Source of the DNA: Candidatus Competibacteraceae bacterium
GTDB lineage: Bacteria > Pseudomonadota > Gammaproteobacteria > Competibacterales > Competibacteraceae
NCBI GenBank assembly: GCA_016699715.1
Contig: CP065007.1
Span: forward strand, 3,496,001-3,560,000
DNA length: 64,000 nucleotides
Direction: 5' to 3'
Part shown: positions 43,085-52,112 of the stretch, piece by piece
How the letters are laid out: the number at the start of each line of letters is the position of its first letter
Position numbering within the stretch: the stretch's first letter is position 1
Position numbers and translations under genes: made by a program
The notes under the pieces: model-generated
What the model saw: only the letters and a program-made list of their open reading frames with translations
Told to the model about the DNA's origin: nothing
Databases searched by the model: none

Positions 43085-44668
43085 ATGAGCTATCAGGTTC
43101 TGGCCCGCAAATGGCGCCCCCGTACCTTTCACGAATTGATCGGCCAGGAGCATGTGGTCCGCGCGTTGACCAACGCGCTCGACCAGCAGCGACTGCACCA
43201 CGCCTTTCTGTTTACCGGCACGCGCGGAGTGGGCAAAACCACCATCGCCCGGATTTTCGCCAAGTCGCTGAACTGCGAGGTCGGCGTGTCCTCCACGCCT
43301 TGCGGACAGTGTGCCGCTTGCCGGGAAATCGATGCCGGCCGCTTCGTGGACCTGATCGAGGTCGATGCCGCCTCCCGCACCAAGGTTGAGGATACCCGCG
43401 AACTGCTGGAGAACGTGCAGTACGCGCCCGGCCGGGGTCGCTTCAAGGTATACCTGATCGATGAAGTCCACATGTTGTCCGCGCACAGCTTCAATGCATT
43501 GTTGAAGACCTTGGAGGAGCCGCCGCCGCCCGTGAAATTCCTGCTGGCGACCACCGATCCGCAGAAGCTGCCGGTCACGGTCCTGTCGCGCTGCCTCCAG
43601 TTCAACCTCAAGCGCTTGCCGGTGAGCCAGATCGCCGGATATCTGGATCAGGTTTTGGAACGCGAGGATGTCCCTCGTGAGCCAGCGGCGGTGCAGCTTA
43701 TCGCCCGCGCCGGCGACGGCAGCATGCGCGATGCCTTGAGCCTATTGGATCAGGCGATTGCTTTCGGTGGTGGTCGGGTGGAAGCGGCCGCGGTCGAGGC
43801 CATGCTCGGCAGTATCGATCGGCGGCGGGTGGTGAACCTGCTGCGGGCGCTGGCGACCGGCGAGGCGCAGGTGGTGATGCGGCAGGTCGCCGAACTGGAC
43901 GAACTGGCCCCGGACTATGCGGTGGTGCTGGCCGAACTGCTATCGCTGTTGCAGCAGGTGGCGCTGGCGCAGGTGCTGCCCGATGCCGTGCCGGAGGATG
44001 GCGTGGCCGACCCAGAGGATCTGCGGCAATTGGCGCGGGCCTTGCCGCCGGAGGATGTACAGTTATTCTATCAAATTGCCTTATTGGGCCGGCGCGATCT
44101 GCCATTGATGCCCGAACCGCGCGGCGGCTTCGAAATGGTGTTGCTGCGGATGCTGTGTTTCCGGCCGGCGGCTCGGGAAATCGCGGCGCCGGTTCTGCCC
44201 GAAGCCAGGCCCGCTCCAGTACCGGCCGTTGTGCCCGCTTCGCGGCCCGCTTCGCCGGCGACTGGCGCTTCGGCCCAAGCGACTAGCTCGGAATGGGGTG
44301 CTCTGGTCGGGCAACTTAAACTGACCGGCATCGCCAAGCAGGTGGCGATGAATTGCGCCTTGATCGAGCGGCAGGGTAACGATTTTCGGTTGGCCCTGGA
44401 ACCCGGTCATGCCCAGTTGTTCAACAAATCGATTGAGGATCGGTTGAAAGCAGCGCTGGAGCAACAACTTGGCGCGCCGGTTGGTTTGCGGATTCAAGTG
44501 GGCGGCGCGGTGGAGGACACCCCAGCCCGCCAGCGGTTCCAGCAACAGGCGGAACGACAGCAAGTTGTCGCCGAGCAGATCGCTCAGGACCCGCATGTGC
44601 GGGATATGCAGAAAACGTTCGGTGCGCAAATCGTGGCGGTCCATCCGCTGGATGAAACCGACGGCTGA
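43085..44668 (+). CDS. dnaX: DNA polymerase III subunit gamma/tau
   Basis: This is the motor subunit of the clamp loader. The 527-residue protein has the AAA+ Walker A GTRGVGKT (45-52), a four-cysteine zinc module (C...CGQCAAC), the Walker B YLIDEVHML and sensor 1 LLATTDPQKLPVTVLSRCLQF. The linker is Pro/Ala-rich (about 375-400), followed by a short tau-specific domain. I saw no obvious slippery heptamer for making gamma by frameshift. It starts 70 bp after the SRP RNA and is followed by ybaB-recR, the standard order. Confidence 0.95.
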   Translation: MSYQVLARKWRPRTFHELIGQEHVVRALTNALDQQRLHHAFLFTGTRGVGKTTIARIFAKSLNCEVGVSSTPCGQCAACREIDAGRFVDLIEVDAASRTKVEDTRELLENVQYAPGRGRFKVYLIDEVHMLSAHSFNALLKTLEEPPPPVKFLLATTDPQKLPVTVLSRCLQFNLKRLPVSQIAGYLDQVLEREDVPREPAAVQLIARAGDGSMRDALSLLDQAIAFGGGRVEAAAVEAMLGSIDRRRVVNLLRALATGEAQVVMRQVAELDELAPDYAVVLAELLSLLQQVALAQVLPDAVPEDGVADPEDLRQLARALPPEDVQLFYQIALLGRRDLPLMPEPRGGFEMVLLRMLCFRPAAREIAAPVLPEARPAPVPAVVPASRPASPATGASAQATSSEWGALVGQLKLTGIAKQVAMNCALIERQGNDFRLALEPGHAQLFNKSIEDRLKAALEQQLGAPVGLRIQVGGAVEDTPARQRFQQQAERQQVVAEQIAQDPHVRDMQKTFGAQIVAVHPLDETDG

Positions 44669-44724
44669 CGATTCCCCATCGGCGGCCACGACCCCATTGC
44701 GACTGATTTTTAAGGAGAGCAACG

Positions 44725-45060
44725 ATGAAAGGCGGTTTGGGTAATTTGATGAAACAGGCGCAAAAGATGCAGGAAAACCTGCAAAAGGCGCAAGCGGAAA
44801 TCGCGGCGATGGAGATCATCGGAGAATCTGGCGGCGGGCTGGTCAGCGTGGTGATCACCGGTCGCTACGAGGTCCGGCGGATTCGGATCGACGACAGCCT
44901 GGTGAGTGACGACAAGGACATGCTGGAAGATCTGGTCGCCGCGGCGTTCAACGACGCTGTCCACAAGGTCGAGCGGACCACGCAGGAAAAAATGGGTGGG
45001 TTGACCGCTGGCATGGGTTTGCCGCCGGGCATGATGGGCGACTTGAAACTGCCGTTCTGA
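44725..45060 (+). CDS. ybaB: Nucleoid-associated protein YbaB/EbfC
   Basis: This small DNA-binding protein forms a tweezer-like dimer. The 111-residue protein starts MKGGLGNLMKQAQKMQENLQKAQ and has GGGLVSVVITGRYEVRRIRID and DLVAAAFNDAVHKVE, as in EbfC. The ribosome site is aaggag. It lies between dnaX and recR, the conserved setting of this family. Confidence 0.93.
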   Translation: MKGGLGNLMKQAQKMQENLQKAQAEIAAMEIIGESGGGLVSVVITGRYEVRRIRIDDSLVSDDKDMLEDLVAAAFNDAVHKVERTTQEKMGGLTAGMGLPPGMMGDLKLPF

Positions 45061-45067
45061 CACTGGC

Positions 45068-45664
45068 GTGGCCGCTTCGCCGCTGCTGGTCCAGTTGATG
45101 GTGGCGCTGCGCTGCCTGCCGGGAGTGGGGCCAAAATCGGCGCAACGGATGGCGCTGCATCTGCTGGAACGGGATCGCGATGGGGCCGCGCGTTTAGTCG
45201 AGGCGCTACGGACGGCGCTGGACCGGATCGGCCACTGTCGGCGGTGCCGCGATCTGAGCGAAACCGAGATTTGCGCTTTGTGTGCCCACCCGCGTCGCGA
45301 CCGTTCGCTGCTGTGTGTGATCGAAACTCCGGCCGATGTGCTGGCGGTGGAGCAATCCACCGGTTTTCAGGGCTTGTATTTCGTGCTAATGGGTCATTTG
45401 TCGCCCCTGGATGGGATCGGGCCGGCGGAGTTGGGGCTGGAGATTCTGGAGGCGCGCCTGGATGAGGGCGAGGTGCGCGAAATGATTCTCGCCACCAATC
45501 CGACCGTGGAAGGCGAGGCGACCGCCTACTACATCGCCGAGCTGGCCCGCGAGCGCGGTATCCGCGCCACTCGCATCGCCCACGGCGTGCCGTTGGGCGG
45601 AGAATTGGAATCCGTGGACGGCGGCACACTGGCGCACGCCTTTGTCGGTCGTCGGGATTTGTGA
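45068..45664 (+). CDS. recR: Recombination protein RecR
   Basis: RecR works with RecO and RecF to load RecA at gaps. The 198-residue protein has the N-terminal helix-hairpin-helix (LRCLPGVGPKSAQRMALHLL), a C4 zinc finger (CRRCRDLSETEICALC), a Toprim domain (LLCVIETPADVLAVE) and the C-terminal IAHGVPLGGELESVDGGTLAHAF. The start codon is GTG, 7 bp after the ybaB stop, so the two are almost certainly cotranscribed. Confidence 0.95.
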   Translation: MAASPLLVQLMVALRCLPGVGPKSAQRMALHLLERDRDGAARLVEALRTALDRIGHCRRCRDLSETEICALCAHPRRDRSLLCVIETPADVLAVEQSTGFQGLYFVLMGHLSPLDGIGPAELGLEILEARLDEGEVREMILATNPTVEGEATAYYIAELARERGIRATRIAHGVPLGGELESVDGGTLAHAFVGRRDL

Positions 45665-45683
45665 GTCGAACGGAGCACGCATC

Positions 45684-46028
45684 ATGAACGACTGTATTTT
45701 TTGCAAGATCGCCGCTGGCGAGATCCCCGCCGATATCGTGTACGACGACGGCGAGGTGTTGGCCTTTCGGGATATCAACCCCGAAGCTCCCATCCATCTT
45801 TTGCTCATTCCCCGCCGTCATATTGCCACCCTGAACGCTTTGAGCGAAGCGGACGCCGCGCTGGTCGGTCGGCTGTATTTGGCGGGCAAGCAGATAGCGG
45901 CGGAATTGGGCGTGGCCGAAAGCGGCTACCGCACGGTGATCAACTGCAATCGCGACGCCGGCCAGCTTGTTTTCCATGTCCACATGCATTTGTTGGCGGG
46001 CCGGGAGTTGGGTTGGCCGCCGGGTTGA
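45684..46028 (+). CDS. hinT: HIT-family purine nucleoside phosphoramidase (HinT type)
   Basis: This nucleotide hydrolase cleaves AMP phosphoramidates. The 114-residue protein has CIFCKIAAGEIPADIVYDD, FRDINPEAPIHLLLIPRRHI and the histidine triad HVHMHLLAG near the C-terminus. The ATG at 45684 follows cggagc and gives the family length. It lies 19 bp after recR. Confidence 0.92.
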   Translation: MNDCIFCKIAAGEIPADIVYDDGEVLAFRDINPEAPIHLLLIPRRHIATLNALSEADAALVGRLYLAGKQIAAELGVAESGYRTVINCNRDAGQLVFHVHMHLLAGRELGWPPG

Positions 46029-46150
46029 ACCGCGTCGGCACGAGCGGATTCGCAATGCAAAGCATTTTCATCAGCAGTTGCCAGCGCGTCTCAATCCACG
46101 ATCTATACTGATTTTCGCCGGAACTTGCCGGTCGTGTGAACGTGAGGCCA

Positions 46151-46744
46151 ATGATGAAAAATTGTGTTGCGTTTCCATATCGGAATGCTGTTTTTCGCTT
46201 GTCTTGCAAAAAGCTGACGGTGATCGGCTTGGTGGCGCTGGTCGTGGGTGGACCGCCGCTCTGGGCGGCGTCCGAGGGTGGCGACCTGGTTTTGCGAGGC
46301 GCTTATCTGATGGCGGCGAGCGGCTGCGCCGATTGCCATACGCCGATGAAAATGGGTCCCAAGGGTCCCGAACCCGACCTGTCGCGCCAATTTTCTGGCC
46401 ATCCAGAACAACTCAAACTCTCGCCGCCGCCCAAGGCCGATGCGTCCTGGGTTTGGTTTGGTTCCGCCACCAATACCGCCTATGCCGGTCCTTGGGGCAT
46501 CAGTTACGCCGCCAATCTGAGCTCGGATAAGGAAACCGGACTGGGGTCATGGAAGGAAAGCGAGTTTGTACAGGCGATCAAAACCGGCAAACATGCGGGG
46601 GTTGGTCGACCAATCATGCCGCCGATGCCCTGGCAAGCGTTATCGCATTTGACCGAGGACGATTTGCGGGCGATGTTCCGGTATTTGCAAACCGTGCCGC
46701 CGGTTCGCAACCGAGTCCCCGACTACCAGCCGCCCGCTCAGTGA
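46151..46744 (+). CDS. Periplasmic cytochrome c, single haem
   Basis: The 197-residue protein has a signal or anchor segment (LTVIGLVALVVGGPPLWA) and one CxxCH haem site, CADCH, in GAYLMAASGCADCHTPMKMG. The later PIMPPMPWQALSHLTEDDLRAMFRYLQTVPPVRN supplies the probable axial methionine and the C-terminal helix of a class I cytochrome c. It resembles diheme or c-type subunits of dehydrogenases but has only one haem motif, so its partner is unknown. The gene converges on the HSP90-like gene, with only 5 bp between the stops. Confidence 0.82.
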   Translation: MMKNCVAFPYRNAVFRLSCKKLTVIGLVALVVGGPPLWAASEGGDLVLRGAYLMAASGCADCHTPMKMGPKGPEPDLSRQFSGHPEQLKLSPPPKADASWVWFGSATNTAYAGPWGISYAANLSSDKETGLGSWKESEFVQAIKTGKHAGVGRPIMPPMPWQALSHLTEDDLRAMFRYLQTVPPVRNRVPDYQPPAQ

Positions 46745-46749
46745 TCCGA

Positions 46750-48645
46750 TCAATGCCGTTCGGCCGTTGTCGGGCCGGGCGGTTCTTGTCGAAGCCGCAA
46801 TTCCAGATGGTCGAGTAGTAGCGCCTGCAAATCGGTATGAAAACGACGAGCGGCGGCGGGTGTCAACCGGTGCTGAGCGTTGAGCAAGGCTCCGTGATAC
46901 AAGCCGACAAGCAGCGGTCGGTAGCGCGGATTGTCGGGGTCGGGCAGTTCGCCCAGGCGCCGCACCAGCGGATGATTCACGTTCAGTAACAACGTCAGCG
47001 GTTGGCTGCGCAGGTGATTGTGTACTTCGCCGGCCAATTCGGCCAGCCCCCCCAGTAGAAACGGTTTTTCCAGCACCCGTTCCATCTCATCGAAAGCGGT
47101 GACGCGCTGCCCCGCAAGCAGCACCACGCTCAAGTTCTCGGGTTGGAAGCGACTGGCCCGCGCCCGCACCGGCGTTTCCCGTTCCGCCAGCGCCCGTTCC
47201 AGCGCCCGTTCCAGCCGGGTGTACGCAGTCTGCTCCGTTGCGTCCAGCCGCTGGTACAAGGTCGGATCGTCCAGTCGATCCAGCGGCTTGAGTACAAGGG
47301 TATCCGGGTGCTGGCTGGCGTAACGGCGCAGCAGGGTTTCGTCGAAGGGGCGACCGGTATTAACGGCCAGCAAGTCGTGCGCTTGGCACAGGGCATAGAA
47401 TTGGTTGGCGTCGGCTTCATGGGTAAAGAAATACAGCGGTCGTTTGCCCTCGGTCGTCGCTGGCTGGCGCGAGAGGTAGTCGGGCAGGGTCAACAGCCCC
47501 TGGTTGGTTTCGAACGGCAGCTGATCGAGCACCGCCGCGCCAAATTCCGCGTGTCGCGCGGCCATGCCCTTGATGGCGTCGTGATGCCAGTCGCACAGTT
47601 GCAGGAAGCGCGGTCGGTCGCGAACGGCCAGATCGAGCAGGGCGGCGACGATCGACGCCCCCAACGCTTCGCGCAGGGCGTGATAGGCGGTATCGCGCAT
47701 GACGTTGTCGCGGGCGGCGGTCGGTTGCAGGTCGGGACAATCCAGCACCCCGCGCACGAATCGGGTCCACTCCGGCAGCAGTTCGGGATCGTTGGCGCGG
47801 ATGCACATCCGGGCCTGGAACAGGTCCACCGTACCGCCGGCTTGCCCGCCCGGCGTGTAGCGAGCGGGGACGAACAAGCCGCCGAGCGTGCGCGGTTGCG
47901 TGAGATCGATGGGAATCACCAACAGCGGCGGGTCGGCGTAGCGTTGGCTCAGGAAGGCGCTCAATGACCGCTCGCGCGCGATGGGATCGCGCCAGTCGGG
48001 TTCGTGCCAGGGCGCATTGACGGCGTTGATGGGGCCGAAACCGTTCAGCAGAATCGGAAACGGCAGGAAATCGGCATAGCGGCGCACGGTCTGGCGAATC
48101 AGGCGACCGTCGAGAAAGGCGGTTCGGTCGGGCGCCAGCGTGACCGCAACTCGTGTGCCAGGCGGTTGCGCGTCCGCCGGCAGGGCCTCCAGTTCATAAT
48201 CCTCGCCACCGTGGTTGACCCAGCGCCAGGCATGGATGGCGCGCGGCTTGCGAGTGTGGACCTCGATCCGTTCCGCCACCACGAACGCCGAGAGCAGGCC
48301 GATGCCGAACTGGCCGATGGTGGCGACCGCCACGTCGCGGGCGGCCAGTTCGCGGGCGCGACCGCCGGTGCCGGTGCTGCCGATGACGCTCAGGAATTCC
48401 TCGATGTCCCGCTGGTCCATGCCGGTGCCGTTGTCGCTGAAGCTCAAGGTGCGGGCGCGCTCGTCCACCTCGATGCGAATTTCGCCAGCCGGCTCCGGTT
48501 CGTGGCCCCGGCGCAACTGGATACTGTCGTGGGCGTTCTGCAACAGTTCACGGATGAACACGTCCGGTTCCGGGTACAGGCTCTGGGCCAGCAACCGAAT
48601 CAGACCCTGAAAGCTGGTGCGCATCTTGGGCATGGGTGAACTCAC
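46750..48645 (-). CDS. HSP90-family (HtpG-like) ATPase, divergent
   Basis: The N-terminal GHKL ATP-binding site is well preserved: FIRELLQNAHDSIQLRR, SFSDNGTGMD, IGSTGTGGRA and GQFGIGLLSAFVVAERIEV. The middle domain (FVPARYTPGGQ, RAND...ELLPEWTRFVRGVLDCPDLQPTAARDN, in part) also matches HtpG. At 631 residues the length is normal for HtpG, yet the sequence differs from canonical HtpG at many positions, and no MEEVD-like end is expected in bacteria. It is probably a paralogue with its own clients. It is transcribed alone, divergently from the rRNA methyltransferase gene. Confidence 0.85.
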   Translation of the reverse strand: MSSPMPKMRTSFQGLIRLLAQSLYPEPDVFIRELLQNAHDSIQLRRGHEPEPAGEIRIEVDERARTLSFSDNGTGMDQRDIEEFLSVIGSTGTGGRARELAARDVAVATIGQFGIGLLSAFVVAERIEVHTRKPRAIHAWRWVNHGGEDYELEALPADAQPPGTRVAVTLAPDRTAFLDGRLIRQTVRRYADFLPFPILLNGFGPINAVNAPWHEPDWRDPIARERSLSAFLSQRYADPPLLVIPIDLTQPRTLGGLFVPARYTPGGQAGGTVDLFQARMCIRANDPELLPEWTRFVRGVLDCPDLQPTAARDNVMRDTAYHALREALGASIVAALLDLAVRDRPRFLQLCDWHHDAIKGMAARHAEFGAAVLDQLPFETNQGLLTLPDYLSRQPATTEGKRPLYFFTHEADANQFYALCQAHDLLAVNTGRPFDETLLRRYASQHPDTLVLKPLDRLDDPTLYQRLDATEQTAYTRLERALERALAERETPVRARASRFQPENLSVVLLAGQRVTAFDEMERVLEKPFLLGGLAELAGEVHNHLRSQPLTLLLNVNHPLVRRLGELPDPDNPRYRPLLVGLYHGALLNAQHRLTPAAARRFHTDLQALLLDHLELRLRQEPPGPTTAERH

Positions 48646-48758
48646 GGTTTGGGGTAAGCTATCGGCCTTATTCTGACAGCTCGCGCGGTGGCGGGAATCC
48701 TACTTGTCGCTGCCGCGCGCTGATTTCACGAGTTCCGTTTCCAAAAGCCAGAATCCCT

Positions 48759-49976
48759 ATGCCCTCAACCCCCGCTTCCCCCGCCGAATTCGCCCCGTTG
48801 CGCCTGCGCAAGGATGAAGATCGCCGCCTGCGCGCCGGTCATCTCTGGGTCTACAGCAACGAAATCGACACCGGCGTGACTCCTCTGCGCGATTTCCAGC
48901 CCGGCCAACCGGTGGCGATTCAGGCCAGCAACGGCAAGACGCTCGGCACCGGCTATATCAACCCGCACGCGCTGCTGTGCGCCCGGCTGGTCACCCGTGA
49001 CTTGGAGCATCCGCTCAACCCTTCGCTGCTGGTGCATCGCCTCAACGTGGCGCTGGGCCTGCGTGAGCGCTTGTACGAGCAGCCGTTCTACCGCTTGGTC
49101 TACGGCGAGGGCGACGGACTGCCGGGTTTGGTCGTGGATCGCTACGGCGATTTGTGCGTGGTGCAACTGGCCACCGCCGGCATGGAGCAACTCAAGGACG
49201 AGATTCTCGCCGCCCTGCAAAAGGTATTGAAACCGACCTCGATACTATGGCGCAACGACAGTCGGGTGCGGGAACTGGAAGGGCTGGAACGCTATGTCGC
49301 CGATGCCGTCGGCGCGGTCCCGGAAACCGTGACGATCGAGGAAGACGGGCTACGTTTCCAGATATCGCCGCGTACCGGGCAGAAAACCGGCTGGTTCTAC
49401 GACCAGCGCGACAACCGCGCCCGGCTGGATCGTTACGTGGCCGGTCGTCGAGTGCTGGATGTGTTCAGCTACGTCGGTGCCTGGGGCGTGCGGGCGGCGG
49501 TGCGCGGTGCTCGCGAGGTGCTGTGCGTGGATTCGTCCGCAACGGCACTGGAGCAAGCGATGGCCAACGCGGTACTCAATGGGGTCGGCGAGCAGCTCAG
49601 AACCGAACCGGGCGACGCCTTCGAGGTGTTGAAGGCGTTGCGCGAGGCTCGCGAACGCTTCGATGTGGTGATCGTGGACCCGCCGGCCTTCATCAAGCGC
49701 CGCAAGGACTTCAAGGAAGGCGCGCTGGCCTACCGGCGGCTCAACGAAATGGCGATGCAGGTGTTGGAGCGCGATGGGCTGCTGGTGTCCTGTTCCTGCT
49801 CGCAGTTGTTCTCCCGCGATGTGTTGGTGCATACCCTGTTGCAAGGGTCGCGGCATCTGGATCGCAATCTGCTGATTCTGGAACAGGGCCGGCAGGGACC
49901 GGATCATCCGGTTTTGCCGGCGATTCCCGAGACCGACTACCTCAAGGCGGTATTCGCGCGGGTGCTGCCGGCCTGA
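48759..49976 (+). CDS. rlmI: Class I SAM-dependent rRNA (cytosine-5) methyltransferase, RlmI type
   Basis: RlmI methylates C1962 of 23S rRNA in E. coli. The 405-residue protein has an N-terminal PUA domain (RLRKDEDRRLRAGHLWVYSNEID), a linker with YGEGDGLPGLVVDRYGD, the motif GQKTGWFYDQRDNR, SAM motif I VLDVFSYVGAWGVRAA, VIVDPPAFIKRRKD, and CSCSQLFS. The ATG at 48759 matches the PUA start; the upstream in-frame region is unrelated. Confidence 0.88.
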   Translation: MPSTPASPAEFAPLRLRKDEDRRLRAGHLWVYSNEIDTGVTPLRDFQPGQPVAIQASNGKTLGTGYINPHALLCARLVTRDLEHPLNPSLLVHRLNVALGLRERLYEQPFYRLVYGEGDGLPGLVVDRYGDLCVVQLATAGMEQLKDEILAALQKVLKPTSILWRNDSRVRELEGLERYVADAVGAVPETVTIEEDGLRFQISPRTGQKTGWFYDQRDNRARLDRYVAGRRVLDVFSYVGAWGVRAAVRGAREVLCVDSSATALEQAMANAVLNGVGEQLRTEPGDAFEVLKALREARERFDVVIVDPPAFIKRRKDFKEGALAYRRLNEMAMQVLERDGLLVSCSCSQLFSRDVLVHTLLQGSRHLDRNLLILEQGRQGPDHPVLPAIPETDYLKAVFARVLPA

Positions 49977-50022
49977 AAGAAAACACGATGGATTCCATGT
50001 AACCACTCAAGGATCTCGAACG

Positions 50023-50304
50023 ATGAGCGAGCAGGATTTCCACCGCCTGGTTCGGGTGCTGGAAGAAATACGCGACCATCAAAAGTTGCAACTGGAACGC
50101 CAGGCCGAGGCGCTGGGATTGCAACGCGAGCAGTTCGCGCTGGTGCGGAAGCAGACCGAACGCGCGGAGCGCCTGCAGGACCGCGCCGAGCAAATCCAGG
50201 CCAAGAGCGCGCAACTGGTCGCCGGCGCGCGCAAAGGGATGGTGGTGGTCCTGCCTATTCTCATCGTGCTCATCGCTTACCTGACTTGGCTCATCTTTCG
50301 TTGA
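50023..50304 (+). CDS. Hypothetical coiled-coil protein with C-terminal membrane helix
   Basis: The 93-residue protein is a long charged helix (FHRLVRVLEEIRDHQKLQLERQ and onward, with heptad-like spacing) that ends in one membrane segment, GMVVVLPILIVLIAYLTWLIF, at the C-terminus. It would be a tail-anchored inner-membrane protein with the coiled coil in the cytoplasm. No family is recognised. The start is preceded by a moderate ribosome site, and it lies between rlmI and lgt on the same strand. Confidence 0.7.
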   Translation: MSEQDFHRLVRVLEEIRDHQKLQLERQAEALGLQREQFALVRKQTERAERLQDRAEQIQAKSAQLVAGARKGMVVVLPILIVLIAYLTWLIFR

Positions 50305-50419
50305 GTGCGCGGCGTCCTTGCATCATTTCAACACGCTTGCGGGCTGCGCATCCCTGAAGATTTAGCGGTTATGGCCGCTGGCTATTGCCGGTGGCCCGAA
50401 CACTCTCACGGAGTTTTCC

Positions 50420-51214
50420 ATGCTCGTACATCCCGATTTCGATCCGGTGGCATTCAGTCTGGGGCCGCTGCATGTGCGTTGGTACGGTCTCATGTATCTG
50501 CTGGGCTTCCTTGTCGGTTGGGCGCTGGGTCGCTATCGCGTCAAGCAGCCCGGCTCCGGCTGGACCGCCGAACAGATGGATGACCTGGTGTTCTACATCG
50601 CCTTGGGGGTCATTCTCGGCGGCCGGATCGGCTACATCCTGTTCTATGGCTTCAATTCCTTCCTCGACAATCCGCTGGTGTTGTTTCGGGTCTGGGAGGG
50701 CGGCATGTCGTTTCACGGCGGGTTTCTCGGCGTGCTGTTGGCCATGCTGCTGTTTGCCCGCAAGTACCATAAAGGATTCTGGCCGACCATCGACTTCATC
50801 GCGCCGCTGATCGCGCCGGGCATCCTGTTCGGACGGATCGGCAATTTCATCAATGGGGAATTGTGGGGCCGGGTCACCGACCTGCCGTGGGGGACGGTAT
50901 TCCGCCAGACCGGTGACAATCTGCCGCGCCACCCGTCGCAGTTGTACGAGGCGGCGCTGGAAGGGCTGGCGCTGTTCACCATCGTCTGGCTGTTTTCGGC
51001 CAAGCCACGCCCGACCATGGCGGTGTCGGGCGTGTTCGCGCTGAGCTACGGCATTTTCCGCTTTCTGGTGGAGTTCGTCCGCCAGCCGGACGCGCAGCTC
51101 GGTTATCTGGCTTTCGGTTGGGTGACCATGGGACAGGTACTGTCGCTGCCGTTGATCGTGGTGGGTGTGGTGCTGCTGACGCTGGCCTACGCTCGGACGG
51201 CCGACCGGGCCTAA
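50420..51214 (+). CDS. lgt: Prolipoprotein diacylglyceryl transferase
   Basis: Lgt attaches diacylglycerol to the lipobox cysteine of prolipoproteins in the inner membrane. The 264-residue polytopic protein has LGPLHVRWYGLMYLLGF, GGRIGYILFYG, VWEGGMSFHGGFLGV, the signature GRIGNFINGELWGR and LRHPSQLYEA-like (PRHPSQLYEAALEG). Length and hydrophobic pattern are normal. The ribosome site is ggag. Confidence 0.95.
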   Translation: MLVHPDFDPVAFSLGPLHVRWYGLMYLLGFLVGWALGRYRVKQPGSGWTAEQMDDLVFYIALGVILGGRIGYILFYGFNSFLDNPLVLFRVWEGGMSFHGGFLGVLLAMLLFARKYHKGFWPTIDFIAPLIAPGILFGRIGNFINGELWGRVTDLPWGTVFRQTGDNLPRHPSQLYEAALEGLALFTIVWLFSAKPRPTMAVSGVFALSYGIFRFLVEFVRQPDAQLGYLAFGWVTMGQVLSLPLIVVGVVLLTLAYARTADRA

Positions 51215-51255
51215 GACGTGCTTTGCGCCGTCGTTCCCCGGCGGAGCGGCGGCGG

Positions 51256-52005
51256 CTATTCGGAATAGCGGTAGGTGATGGTCACGTTCTGCGGGCCACG
51301 GTCGGCGCCCAGCAGGTTGGAAGCACCCTGGTAGGACAGCAGCCGGCGGCTGGCGCGATCGTAGCGCGCTTCCAGCGTCGGCGCGAACAGTCGCAGGAAC
51401 CAACTGTCGGCCTCGATGTTGAAAGTCACGGTTCCGGGGTCGCTAGGCGTGTCCAGCCGACGGATACGGAAGGTGTAATCGCGGCCTTCCATGGGCACCA
51501 GAAATTGAACCTGCTTGATGGCGTCGCCTTCGGCCAGCTCGTCCAGGTGGTCGCGCAGAAAAACGTGCAGGCCCTGTCCGGTGACCATGTCGTCCTCCAG
51601 CCGCACCATGTCCTGCTGGACCGGCGCGTTTTGATCGGTGCGCCCGTAAACCTTGATCCACCGACCATCCACGAAGGTGCCGTCCTGCCGCCCGAAGCGG
51701 TGATCCTCGAAAGCGTAGTTTGGGACGTAGGGGTGATGAGCCGTGAAGTTGGAGGTCAGCACCGCGATTTCCTTGCCGGCGGCGTCCAGGTAGCGGGTCT
51801 CGTTACGCTGGGGGCGGCCGTTTTCGTAAATCATGCGGTGCTCTTCGATGTAGGCGATCTCGCCCCGCGCGTCGCGAGCGACCCCCCTGAACACCTCTTC
51901 CTGCCGGCTGTCGGGCATGGCCCAGACAGGCAGGGCGGCATCGGCGAGCAGCAGTACGCCGAAGGTGGCGGCGTTCAAATATTTGTTTTTTCTGGGGAGC
52001 AGCAT
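51256..52005 (-). CDS. Secreted protein of unknown function
   Basis: The 249-residue protein has a signal peptide ending in LPVWA, followed by a beta-rich domain (VFRGVARDARGEIAYIEEHRMIYENG, NETRYLDAAGKEIAVLTSNF) and a C-terminus LLGADRGPQNVTITYRYSE. It looks like a single periplasmic domain with alternating strands. I do not recognise a family with certainty. It stands alone between lgt (convergent, 41 bp) and the photolyase gene upstream on the same strand (107 bp), with which it may be cotranscribed. Confidence 0.75.
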   Translation of the reverse strand: MLLPRKNKYLNAATFGVLLLADAALPVWAMPDSRQEEVFRGVARDARGEIAYIEEHRMIYENGRPQRNETRYLDAAGKEIAVLTSNFTAHHPYVPNYAFEDHRFGRQDGTFVDGRWIKVYGRTDQNAPVQQDMVRLEDDMVTGQGLHVFLRDHLDELAEGDAIKQVQFLVPMEGRDYTFRIRRLDTPSDPGTVTFNIEADSWFLRLFAPTLEARYDRASRRLLSYQGASNLLGADRGPQNVTITYRYSE

Positions 52006-52112
52006 GGTTAATACCCTTCGTCATCCGGGTTGATGAGTTGATACCGGCAACTGACCCAAAGCAGCCCATTAGGTTCAAGACCGCTGGTTTGCGGAGTCGG
52101 AAACCCCGGAGT

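Noticed and set aside
43085..44668. Programmed frameshift in dnaX giving the gamma subunit
   Set aside because: No A-rich slippery heptamer with a following hairpin was found at the expected place.
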